The notes under the pieces are model-generated. The model was given only the letters and a program-made list of their open reading frames with translations, did not search any database and had not been told where the DNA came from. A DNA stretch of 64,000 bases, from NCBI GenBank assembly GCA_033065855.1, contig JAVXUO010000733.1:248001-312000 (forward strand), written 5' to 3'. This DNA is from Escallonia rubra. Its lineage: Eukaryota > Streptophyta > Magnoliopsida > Escalloniales > Escalloniaceae. A program made the translations under genes and the position numbers. Below are positions 1 to 9,894 of this stretch, piece by piece. Every line of letters begins with the position of its first letter. Positions within the stretch are counted from its first letter, which is position 1.

Positions 1-619
1 TTTTTTTTTTTATGCAATCGCATGACTGTCAAGCGATTGGGTGGGAAAATTTTTTTTTCCCACCGGTGGGTGTGTATCGAACCCCATATATATATATATA
101 TATATATATATAAGATCTCTTTATGCAGCCGCCCAAAAACGGCTTCTCTTCCTCTTCTGATAGAGATATATGGTAGAAATAGAGAGGGAGATAAAGAGAG
201 AAAGAGAGAGAGAGCTCGAATAAGAATTTTTCGCCGATCGAATAGACTTTTCGGTAAGTTTTTTTAGGTTTTTCTCTCTGATACATTTAATAGATTTCAG
301 TCTTTAGAGGGGCATGAGAGAACCCATGAGATTTTTATGGGTTTAGGGCTGTGACCGTGTGCTCATGGAAGATTTAAAGTACTATGGTTGTGAGCTGAGG
401 GTACTGCCGTAAGGAAATTTGAGTGTCTTGTTTGTGGCCGTGGCAGCCATGGATGACGAGAGGAAGAGAGCGACCATGGCTGTCGTGATCTCAGTGCAGA
501 GTGTAAATGGTATGTGTGTTAGCTTAGGAGTATTGCATGAAAAAAGAAAAAAGGGGTTTGCGGCAGCAGGAGAACACCACTGCCGTGAGGCAGTGGGTTC
601 AATAAGTAACATGTCGTAA
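1..619. other. Gene-free stretch with a TA microsatellite
   Basis: I see no gene here. The stretch has a TA dinucleotide run at about 86-112, a GA-rich run near 195-215, and unremarkable sequence up to the start of the GT-rich block. Short open frames on both strands overlap these simple repeats and have no recognisable protein features. Confidence 0.6.
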
Positions 620-1250
620 GGCTATTTGTGCGTGTGTGTGTGTGTGTGAGTTGCGTGCTTGTGAGTGTGTACTGTATGTTTTGGTGTGTGTGTGTGTGTG
701 TGTAGTGTTGTTTGGTGTGTGAGTGAGTATATATATATATATGTGTGTGTGTGCGTGTGTGTGTGTGTGTGGGTGGGTGTGGGCTTGTGCATATCAGTGT
801 GTTTGAGGGTATTTAAATATGCGTGTGGCTAGTTGATGAGTGCATAAGTGGGTTGAAAAAAAAAAAGAGAGATGGGAGACCCACTGGCATGAGAGGTGCA
901 AATGGGTTGGCCATTGTGTGTATACTTGTGAATGTGTGAAGTGAGTAGAAGATGGGTGCGTGTGTGCTGTGGGCGTGCGTTGTGTGTGATGTGTGCATGG
1001 TGATGCTGCCAAGAGGCGGCTGAGTGCATGTGTGAGTTATGTGCTCAGGTGTGTGTTGTGTGTATTGCGTGCAGTAGTCTGTGTGTTTCTGTGTCCATGT
1101 GTGTGTGTGTGTGTAGCTGCCAAGAGGCAGCTATGTGCGTGTGTTTCTAGGTGTATACAAGTGTATGTGAGTGTGTTTCATGGCAGTCACAGGATGTGTG
1201 TGTGGGTGTGTTTATGTATGTGTGTGTGTGTGTGTGTGTTTAGAGAATGA
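620..1250. repeat. GT-rich simple-repeat block
   Basis: About 630 bp is dominated by TG dinucleotides broken by short variants. A GCTGCCAAGAGGC motif occurs twice, near 1005 and 1118, so part of the block may be a degenerate tandem repeat of about 112 bp. Open frames here on either strand reflect the low-complexity sequence and are not called as genes. Confidence 0.8.
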
Positions 1251-1454
1251 GTGAAACTGGTGTGAGTGAGGCTTGCGTTTATGTGGGTCTGGGAGTGTAG
1301 AGAGTAAGAAGAGGGTGAAGTGGGTTTCAAGGCACAGCAGTTTGAGGGGTACCCTGTGCTTGCACAGGTGTACCACCGACTAGCGTTAGGTTCGGCACGT
1401 GTGTTGGAAAGCGGATGATGATTGTTAGCATGTCAAATTCCACAGTGGGATACT

Positions 1455-3050
1455 GGCTAAGCTAAAATTTCTGGAAAAAAAAATTCTAATTTTATGAGAT
1501 CACATGTATTTTTAATATTTTACTGTAAGTTTAGGGATATAAAATTCTTTTGGGGTCTTTAAAGTTCACTTTAAATTTTGGAAAAATTAGAATAATGTTT
1601 TAATAGTATAAGTATGTCTCAGTATAAGTTTGGTGATTTTTGGAGTTGAACTGTCATCATTTCCGTATCGCATTGGATTTAGCACAACGAAAATTTTAAA
1701 AATAGTTTTAATGCCTTTTAAATTCCAATTTAATTTCTGTAATTTTTATACATATTTTAACAAAAATTATGAGTCTTTATTTCCAGCTAGAAACAATTAT
1801 GACAATATATGGGCTTTTAGTGCATTTAAAGGAATTATTTATAATTCAAAAATATTCAAAAAATTCAAAATTTATATTTCTATTTCATATGTTGTATTAA
1901 GCCATAAAGAATGTTTAATGAGAATTAAAATCATTTCTGGGTTATTTCTGAGCCTCGAGGAGTATGACGAGTCTTCTAGTTTGGTTGATCATGTGTAGGG
2001 TCCGCGTTGAGTTGCATCGTTCCGGGTTGAAGAATGAGTACACTGTGCGTAGTTTATATTAGGTTTATAATAAATCAGTGTAGAATGTGTTCTGATAAGT
2101 GATTTGTCAACCTAGGTTAATTCAAAGGATTTTGATCGAGGACGTTTTAGCTTCCTTCCGCTTGGATCGAGTTAAGGGATTTCTATCTGAAACCCAATTT
2201 CATCTATTTGTCCTCGTAAATATTTTTTATGAATTGTTATCAAATTTTCTTTGGACACTGTTATAATTGTTATGAGTATGCATCATTTGCCTTTAATACC
2301 CTGTTTTGAGTCTTACATGTTTATTGGAAATCCTGATCGAATTATTACTCGTTGAGCATCGATTTATTCATTGTATTATCGATTATTGCATTCTGCATAT
2401 AGACATGTATTAGTGTATTGAGGAGTTGTAAGGATGGTCTATATTGGGATTGATATAAGGATTGTCTGTTATTGCAGGAGACGCTATTGTTAGTGAGGAC
2501 TGCTTGTGTGGCTTTGCTAAGTGTTTTGTTGCACTGCCTATGTGGCTTTGCATTTCACTCATGTTCAATATCATCTGCATCATTTTCAGTGTAATTGAAA
2601 TTGTTTCAATCTATATCTGGTTTAAAGGATTGAGTTGAATCTCTTCCCTATCGTTTTTAAAGTGAATTTGTAAATCATTGTATTCCTGCTTCTGGATTTT
2701 TTAGCGACGTTACTGAGCTCCTGAAAGCTCACCTCTTTTTATGTTCCCTTCTGCTTGTTATAATCCTCAGCATAATTCTGGAATTAGTTTGAGCCTTATC
2801 ATGGAGTTAGTTTAGCATTTTCATTAGTTGTTTATTTAAGCCCATGCGAGGGAATTAGTGTGTAACTTAATAAATCAAGTACTTTAATTTCGTCTTTGTG
2901 TTTAAGAATGATTAGATGAGAATTTGAGTTATATTGCAGAAGCTCTGATATGGATATTATTGCGGTTTTCTTAGTGGAATTGAGATAATTGAATAATTAA
3001 TAACTGATCGAATAATTGGTTAATGCTCTAAAACTTCTGGGGTGTTACAG
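1455..3050 (+). repeat. 5' LTR of gypsy element 1
   Basis: Positions 2236-3050 are repeated at 9030-9894, which defines this part as LTR. The 1880-2240 portion matches, in reverse, the lone LTR near 22.86-23.09 kb, so the LTR reaches at least that far left. The start near 1455 is a guess from similarity to LTR beginnings of the same type. The LTR ends in TTACA just before the primer-binding site. Compared with the other two copies it lacks about 50 bp near 2485. Confidence 0.75.
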
Positions 3051-3051
3051 T

Positions 3052-3063
3052 TGGTATCAAAGC
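3052..3063 (+). other. Primer-binding site, tRNA-Met type
   Basis: TGGTATCAAAGC lies one base after the 5' LTR. It matches the complement of the 3' end of plant initiator tRNA-Met (TGGTATCAGAGC) with one difference. Confidence 0.85.
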
Positions 3064-3238
3064 TTAGACTTTTGATTATGTAGACTTAAAATCTTATACT
3101 GGGAAACTTGCTTGAGTAATTAGAGTATTAGGAAGGAAAGCTGATGATCTTAGTTAGACGATAGGGTAGTTCATTTATATATAGATCTGTATGGACGACA
3201 TAATATTGACAACACTTGTATCTTCGTTACTGTAGGAT

Positions 3239-3720
3239 ATGGCTGGGGTACCTAACGTTGCACAGCTTGGTATTGTAGGATGGATAGAAGGAGGTGAATT
3301 CAACGAGGAACCCTTCGAGGAGGATCCAGAGGAAAATCCAGAAGAAGACCCTGAGGAGGAAAGGCAGGAAGAAGAAAACCCTACTGTGATTGAACTGGAA
3401 AGGCCTGTCGAGGATGACTTTGAGGTCGAACATGACAACTCCGTACCTTGTAAATGGGAACGGAAGTACTCCCAAATGGCTGGTGAGAGGGACGATCTGA
3501 TCTGTCAAATGGCGTCATTAAAGGTGGATGCCAGCCAAGTAAGGGAGGAAAGAGATTTACTGAAAGTGTAATTGGAGAGTTTGAGGAGAAGCTATGATTT
3601 CTCTTGGGTGCAAAGGAAGTATGACTATAACTACTACTTCTGAAAGAAGATCATGGAGTTAGAGAATCTACTGCGTGATGTTCTCGCAGACTCAAATAGA
3701 GCAATGGATTTGGGAATGTG
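3239..3720 (+). pseudogene. Extra ORF upstream of gag, acidic and coiled-coil-like
   Basis: An ATG at 3239 opens a frame of 110 codons, and the same frame continues with protein-like sequence through in-frame stops to about 3720. The first part is very rich in Glu, Asp and Pro (about residues 20-65). It is followed by a charged heptad-like stretch (KYSQMAGERDDLICQMASL) suggesting a coiled coil. It lies between the primer-binding site and gag, where most gypsy elements have only leader sequence. I do not recognise a family and do not assign a function. It could be a lineage-specific accessory frame or the displaced start of gag. Confidence 0.55.
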
Positions 3721-3966
3721 ACAACTACATTGAAGAGGAAAACAATTAAGGCAGAGAAAGCAAGAGAGAGTAGAAAATCAATAATAATAATAAAATAAAT
3801 ATCGTGGTATCAATAGAGAATAGGCTTATGTTTTTTTTATAATCGATAAAAGTGTATAGCTTTCCTTAACGATTTGATTAATGTTATTTATTATCAATAG
3901 ATTTTAATTTGCATTGTTTCTAATAAAATATAATTGAGCGATTCTTATAGTTGTTTATTTTATAGC

Positions 3967-5340
3967 ATGGCACGCATTCGTAGAGGTAGCACCAAGGGCC
4001 GAGGAGGCCGAAGAGGCCGTACCGGGGGACGTACTAGAGACCATGAGGTCCCAGATGAGGAAATACCCTAGGAGGTTCCAGTTGGGGAGGCACCTGCTAC
4101 AGAGCAGCAACAACCAAATCAGGAACCTGTGGCTGCCGCTCTAAACACTATGAACCAACTTCTGGCATTCATGGCCCAGAATTTGGTCAATCAGCAACAG
4201 GGTATACAAAACCCTATTCAACCGCAGCCATAAGCACAGGAAGGGAGTACTCTGAGCAAATTCAACAAACAGAATACGGAAAATTTCAACGGGTCAGTGG
4301 ACCCTACAAAAGCAGAATCTTGGATTGCAGAGTTGAAGAAGATATTTCGAGTTATTAAGTGTACAGATAAGCAAAAGGTTGAATTTATGGTACACAAGCT
4401 GAGAGGCGAGGCTGACCAATGGTTAAGGATGGTGGAGGCTAGCAAGACTGCTCAGCAACGGGCTGAGGTGACTTGGGAACAGTTCAAGGAGTTGTTCAAT
4501 AGGCGGTACTTCTCTGCAAGTCACCGCGAACAGATGCTGAGAAAGTCGCCAATATAACTCAGGCGGACAGGGAAACGGTAGATACAAGATGAGGTTTTCA
4601 TGACAAGCCAGATATACAAATAGTATGCTACCGACCGAGGTCGACAGGTGTCAAAAATTTGAGTGGGGACTTAGGCCTGGTATGAGGGATAGAGTAATCT
4701 ATGCTCAGTTGTCGAGCTACTTGGAGTGCGTGGATCTAGCAAGAACATTGGAAAAGTCCAGATCCGACAACAAGAAGAGTTTTGAGCAGCGACAAGGTGG
4801 CTCGAAGAGGGACAGACGGGAAGGTAGGTCCGCAGAGGCCGACAAGTGTCAGTAGCTTTCTATTGCACCATATTGAGGTGCTCATAGTCAGAGGATGGGG
4901 GAGAATCAGGGGTTCAGACCCACTTCATATCAGGGGTCTAGACCTTGACAGAATTATGGGGTCGACCAGTGCAAAATATGGGTTATAGAGTTGCGTAGGG
5001 TGAGGGAGTTAGATCAGCACAGAGTGTTGGGTCTAGACCACCACGGGGCTCAGGGCAGTGATTTACTCAGAGTGCGGCTCAGAGTATCAGATCATTTTCT
5101 CAAGCCGCTCCTTGTACTACATGCAAAAGAACCATGGCGATTGACCATGTTATAAACTCACTTAGGGTGTTACAAGTGTGGCAGTACAGAAAACCAGGCT
5201 TGAGACTGCCCATCGGCTAGAGAGAATCAGTCAGCCTTTCATCCGGCTTCTATAGCTAGTGCGGCAGCAAGTAGTATTCCTTGTCAAGGAGGAGGACAGA
5301 GTCAGCAGGGCCAAACTTAACAATCTCAATAAGGGCAGAG
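3967..5340 (+). pseudogene. gag of gypsy element 1, broken
   Basis: The frame starts with a basic Arg/Gly-rich N-terminus (MARIRRGSTKGRGGRRGR) and then shows the gag core: a segment with DPTKAESWIAELKKIF followed by QWLRM and a TWEQFKELFNRRYF motif, typical of the plant retrotransposon gag domain. Stops interrupt it at about 4069 and 4231, and the frame shifts near 4550. After 5100 a zinc-knuckle remnant (CYKCG-like, then a displaced second half) is visible in pieces. Gag would form the particle that packages element RNA; this copy cannot make a full-length product. Confidence 0.85.
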
Positions 5341-5368
5341 GCCCAGGACATCAGCCCGTCCATTCTCT

Positions 5369-5700
5369 ATGTTTGTTCAGGATGATGTAGCATCCAATGA
5401 TGTGGTGTCAGGTACACTTCCAGTTAACTCACTAAATGCTCGCGTATTGTTTGATTCTGGAGCATTATATTCTTTTATATCACCTACTTTTGCACGGTGA
5501 TTGAGGGTGAAAACTCATCCTTTAGAGACTGGCCTCAGATAGGCACTCTGGTAGGAGAGTCCTTGATAGTATCGACGGTTCTTTTTGTGATTGTATTGTA
5601 CACGTTGGGGATAGAGATCTTCTCGTGGACCTCTTCCCATTAGCTATTCATGATTTTGACATCATATTGGGCATGATTGTTTATCTGCCAATCATGCATC
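5369..5700 (+). pseudogene. Aspartic protease region, gypsy element 1
   Basis: The sequence encodes LPVNSLNARVLFDSGALYSF, close to the plant gypsy protease motif with the catalytic Asp in DSGA. A stop follows about 20 codons later and the rest is frameshifted (pieces read as PLAIHDFDIILGM near 5640). In an active element it would cleave the Gag-Pol precursor. Confidence 0.75.
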
Positions 5701-7163
5701 TGTGGATTGTCATGGAAAAGTAGTTCAATTTGATATTCCAGGTCAGCCCAAGTTCGTTTATCGTAGGTCTAAATTGAGTGGGCTGGTTAGTACTATTTCG
5801 GCCATCAGAGCACAACGGTTACAGGGATATATGGTGCATGTCATAAATATGAGCCAAAATGGTCCCGAGTTGCCATTTATCCCTATGGTAGAATAGTATT
5901 CAGATGTGTTTTCTGAGATTTCCAGGAGAGCCTATTGACCATGAGATAGAGTTGGTGATCAACCTCCTTCTGGGTTCGGAGTCTATATCTAAAGCTTCGT
6001 ATCGTATGGCTCCAGCTTAGATGAAAGAGTTGAAGGAGCAATTGCAGGAGTTACTGGATCGAGGATTCATACGTCCTAGTGTATCCATACGGGGTGCCCC
6101 AGTCCTTTCTGTGAAAAAGAAGCACGGCACACTGAGACTCTGTATCGATTATAGAGAGTTAAATAAGATTACAAACCGTAACAAGTACCCAATTTCTCGT
6201 ATCGAAGACTTGTTTGATCAACTCCAGGGTGCTTGTTACTTTTTAAAAATCGATTTGAGGTCTGGATATCATCAGTTGAAGGTAAGAGAGGAGGATATAC
6301 CGAAGACAGCGTTCCGGACACACTATGGGGATTACGAGTTTGTTGTCATGCCTTTTATTTAACGAATGCCCCAGTAGCGTTTATGGATCTGATGAATAGG
6401 GTGTTTAGAGACTATTTAGATTAGTTTGCTATCGTGTTCATCGATGATATTCTTGTATACTCAAGGTCTGAGGAGGAGCATAGGGAACATTTGAGACTAG
6501 TGTTGCAACAGCTGAGGGACCAAAAGTTGTACGTGAATTTCTCGAAGTGCGAGCTTTGGCTTCAGCGGGTTGGTTTTCTTAGACACGTGGTATCTAAGGA
6601 TGGTATTTCTATAGATCCGAAAAAGATTAAGACAGTGACTAAATGGCAGCGACCTAGCACGGTAAAGGAGGTGCGCAGTTTTCTGGGCCTAGCAGGTTAC
6701 TACAGGCGATTCATGGAGGCTTCTCCAAGATTGCAAGACCGTCGACTCGGTTAACACACAAGAACGTACAGTTTGTTTGGACTGATGAGTGTGTGTGTCC
6801 AGCTTCCAGGAGCTGAAGCAGAGACTAGTAACAGCACCAGTTTTGGCATTGCCGTCAGATTCAGGAGGGTTTGTAATTTACAATGATGCCTCTAGTAGAG
6901 GGCTTGGTGTTTTGATGTAGCGTGGAAAGGTCATTACCTATGCATCGGTGATCTATCCGACCCATAATCTAGTGTTGGCACCGGTAATCTTCGCTTTGTA
7001 GCTGTGGAGACATTACTTATATGGGGAGACTTGTGAAATCTATATAGACCACAAGAGCCTCAAATATATAGTCACTCAGAGGGAGCAAAATATGAGACAA
7101 CGCAGATGGTTAGAGCTTCTGAAGGATTATGACTACTGAAATCATTACCGTGTGGGTAAAGCC
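5701..7163 (+). pseudogene. Reverse transcriptase and start of RNase H, gypsy element 1
   Basis: From 6021 the frame shows the gypsy RT blocks in order: a [20 protein letters not shown] block, then [16 protein letters not shown] (first catalytic Asp), and FIDDILVYS at 6434 (equivalent of the YxDD catalytic box), followed by [14 protein letters not shown]. The RNase H part follows from about 6760 (DASSRGLGVLM, then WLELLKDYD) and is cut by the DNA transposon at 7164. Stops occur at about 6018, 6361, 6422 and 6918 and the frame shifts near 6720, so the gene is dead. RT copies element RNA to DNA, and RNase H removes the RNA strand. Confidence 0.9.
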
Positions 7164-7890
7164 ATAGTTATTAAAGGTGCAGGCGTACCTAAGGTGCAAA
7201 GGGTTCCTGGAGCCTAGGCGCAAAGTGCAAGACGTAGGAATGCGCCTTTTCGAAGTGAGGCACAAAATAAAAATAAATAGATATTAGTGCATTAAAAAAA
7301 TAAAATCACATAAAAAATCATAACATGGAAATTTAACAAACTTTGAACACTAGAAAAAGTTTCAGATCTAATGAGAAGTAGTTGATCCTAATTAAATATG
7401 ACAACGTCATCCTTATCATTATTGAATGCTAAAGCAACAATGTTTTCCTCAAAGGGGAATCATACCCTCCAAATGATTCCTCCTCAATTTCATTTTATGT
7501 GTCTATAAGGTGAAGTGAAGGAGTATATTTATTTAAAAAAGAGTAAGAATTAGAGGCGGGACGCTAACACAATGAACAACAATACGACAATCAAGTGATT
7601 AGGGATTTGAGGTTTTAGGTTTTTTTGTGGTTTAGATATTGATTTGTTATGTTATGAAATAAAGACAAAAATAATGAACGGTTGAGATGATGCCATGATG
7701 CAAAAATTAAAATTTAGGATTTTTGGGCTTTTCTTTGTGACTCCACCGCTCCCTTGCGCCTGGGCTACTAGGCATGCGCCTGGGCACCTAGGCATGCACC
7801 TTTTCTAAGGGTTTACGCCTAGCCTTAGGCGAGGCGCAGAGAGTGCGCTTTGTGAGCCTAGGCGCGCCTTTGATAACACTGGGTAAGGCC
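7154..7890. mobile_element. Non-autonomous MULE-type element inside RNase H
   Basis: The element occupies 7164-7880 (717 bp) and is flanked by GGGTAAAGCC (7154-7163) and GGGTAAGGCC (7881-7890), a 10-bp target duplication with one change. Its ends are inverted repeats: left ATAGTTATTAAAGGTGC, right read inward AGTGTTATCAAAGGCGC, with GC-rich GGCGC/CCTAGGC repeats behind them. It has no coding capacity; the middle is AT-rich. A 9-10 bp duplication and long imperfect inverted repeats fit Mutator-like elements, though no transposase is present to prove it. Removing it with one duplication rejoins the RNase H motif into ANVVADALSRK, so it landed after the retrotransposon. Confidence 0.85.
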
Positions 7891-9027
7891 AATGTAGTGG
7901 CCGATGCTCTTAGCAGGAAGAGTACCGAGAACCAAGCAGCACTTATTACGAGACAGCCTCAGTTATTGGAAGAGATGAGGCAATTGAACCTTAAGGTCAG
8001 ATGTCTGGGCTATGGTGCAGTGTTGGCATCTATGCATGTTCAGCCCACATTGATTAGCAAGATTAAAGATGACATGCGAGCGACCTTGAGCTTTCCAAGA
8101 TCATTGGAGGAAATGGAAGGGGAAAACAGACAGAGTTTGAGGTTGATTCTGAGGAAGTGTTATGATTGGCCGTCGGTTGTGTGTCCCTAATGATGAGGAG
8201 CTTTGTTATTGTCTGAGGCGCATAGTTCACATTTTTCGATGCACCCCGGAAGTACCAAGATGTATCATGATTTTTTAGAGCACTTCCGGTGGTTAGGAAT
8301 GAAGAGGGACATAATAGAGTTTGTATCTCGATGTTTGGTCTGTCAAAAGATAAAGGCCGAACACCAAAAGCCAGCAGGAACTGTACAATCATTGGAGATT
8401 CCTTAGTGGAAGTGGGAACCTATTACTACAGATTTTGTGGGCGATTAACCCAAGACGATTCAGGGTTATGATATGATTTGGGTAGTGGTGGATAGGCTCA
8501 CTAAATGGGCACACATTTTTCCTATTCGAACCAATTTTACTATGCAACAATTGGCTCAATTGTACTATTGTGAGACTCCATGGAGTACATGTTTCGTTAT
8601 GTAGGATAGGGATTCGCATTTTACTTCGAGGTTCTGGGAGAGTTTCCAGAAGGCCATGGAGACTAACTTGAGGTTTAGTACGGCTTTCCATCCACGGACA
8701 GATGGCGAGTCAGAGAGGACCATCCAGACTTTGGAGGACATGCTGAGAGCTTGTGTTATAGATTTCCAGGGTAGTTTGGATACTCATTTGCCATTAGTCA
8801 CATTTATATATAACAGCAGTTATCTGGCTAGTATTCAGATGGCGTTTTTTGAGGCCTTGTATGGTCGAAAGTGTAGAACTGTGCTGGGAAGAAGTTGGAG
8901 AGCGTCGACTCATCGGCCCAAAGCTAGTTCAGGTAACCTGTGACAAGGTTGATTTGATCCGGTCGCGCATGAGAGCAGCACAGGATAGACAACATATGTA
9001 TGCTTCAAAGCGTACACGGTCGTGTAT
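7881..9027 (+). pseudogene. End of RNase H and integrase, gypsy element 1
   Basis: ANVVADALSRK closes RNase H. The integrase zinc finger follows at about 8215-8385: two His in HSSHFSMHPG and two Cys in RCLVCQKIKAEHQK, an HHCC pattern. The catalytic core is visible from 8460 to 8920 in broken frames: IWVVVDRLTKWAHI, then DSHFTSRFW, then TAFHPRTDGESERTIQTLED, which carries the last catalytic Glu. The sequence stops at DRQHMYASKRTR near 9020 and runs directly into LTR, so the C-terminal domain, any chromodomain and the polypurine tract are missing. Stops at about 8190, 8404 and 8602 confirm it is dead. Confidence 0.88.
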
Positions 9028-9894
9028 GTTATCGAATTTTCTTTGGACACTGTTATAATTGTTATGAGTATGCATCGTTTGTCTTTAATACCCTGTTTTA
9101 AGCCTTACAAGTTTATTGGAAATCCTGATTGATGCTCGGTATTTATTACTCGTTGAGCATCAATTTATTCATTGTATTAATTATTATTGCATTCAGCATA
9201 TTGACATGAGTTAGTGTATTGAGGGGTTATAAGGATGGACTATATTGGGGACGATATAAGGATGGTCTGTTATTGCGTGAGACGCTAGTACCTTAATGGT
9301 CTAGCTAATATTCATATGCATATGTAACCACATTGTTAGTGAGGACTGCATGTGTGGCTTTGCTAAGTGTTTCCCTGCACTGCCTGTGTGGTTTTGCATT
9401 TCACTCATGTTTAACATCATCTGCATCCTTCTCAGTGTAATTGGAATTGTTTCTATCTATATCTGATTTAAGGGATTGAGTTGAATCTCTTCCTTATCAT
9501 TTTAAAGTGAATTTGAAAATCATTGTATTCCCTTTTCTAGATTTTTTAGCGACCTTACTGAGCTCTTGAAAGCTCACCCCTTTTGTTGTTCCCTTTTGCA
9601 GGTAATAATCGTCAATAGAATTCCGGGCTTAGTTTGAGCCTGATCAACGAGTTAGTTTAGCATTTTCATTATTTTTTTATTTAAGCCTCTGCGAGGGAAT
9701 TAAAGTGTAACGTAATAAATTATGTATTCTGATTTTTTCTTTGTGTTTAAGAATGATTAGCTGAAAATTTGAGTTATATTGTAGAAGCTCTGATATGGAT
9801 ATTATTGACGTTTTCTTAGGGGAATTGAAATGATTGAATAATTAAGAATTCATCGATTGATTGGCTAACGCTCCAGAAATTTTAGGGTATTACA
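9028..9894 (+). repeat. 3' LTR of gypsy element 1, lacking its 5' part
   Basis: This matches 2236-3050 of the 5' LTR. It begins mid-LTR at the deletion joint with integrase and ends in TATTACA at 9894. It keeps about 50 bp near 9290-9345 (ACCTTAATGGTCTAGCTAAT region) that the 5' LTR lost, and which the minus-strand lone LTR also has. Confidence 0.88.

Larger units (their letters stand above)
1455..9894 (+). mobile_element. Ty3/gypsy LTR retrotransposon, decayed
   Basis: Parts run in the order 5' LTR, primer-binding site, an extra open frame, gag, protease, reverse transcriptase, RNase H, integrase and 3' LTR, all on the plus strand. This is the order of Ty3/gypsy elements; the RT and integrase sequence looks like plant Tekay/Del-type chromoviruses, a lineage call made from memory. 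Every coding part has stop codons or frame breaks, so the copy is dead. A 717-bp DNA transposon interrupts the RNase H region, and a deletion joins integrase directly to the middle of the 3' LTR. The left end is inferred, because the 3' LTR copy that would define it has lost its first part. Confidence 0.88.

Noticed and set aside
993-1250. Cys/Val-rich open frame of 85 codons
   Set aside because: It is a reading of GT-repeat DNA; composition is explained entirely by TG dinucleotides.
1630-1998. 122-codon frame, Phe/Ile/Asn-rich
   Set aside because: It lies inside the LTR of gypsy element 1 and shows only AT-biased composition; no family features.
3175-3508. Ser-rich and Phe-rich frames on the minus strand
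   Set aside because: Shadows of the acidic frame on the plus strand.
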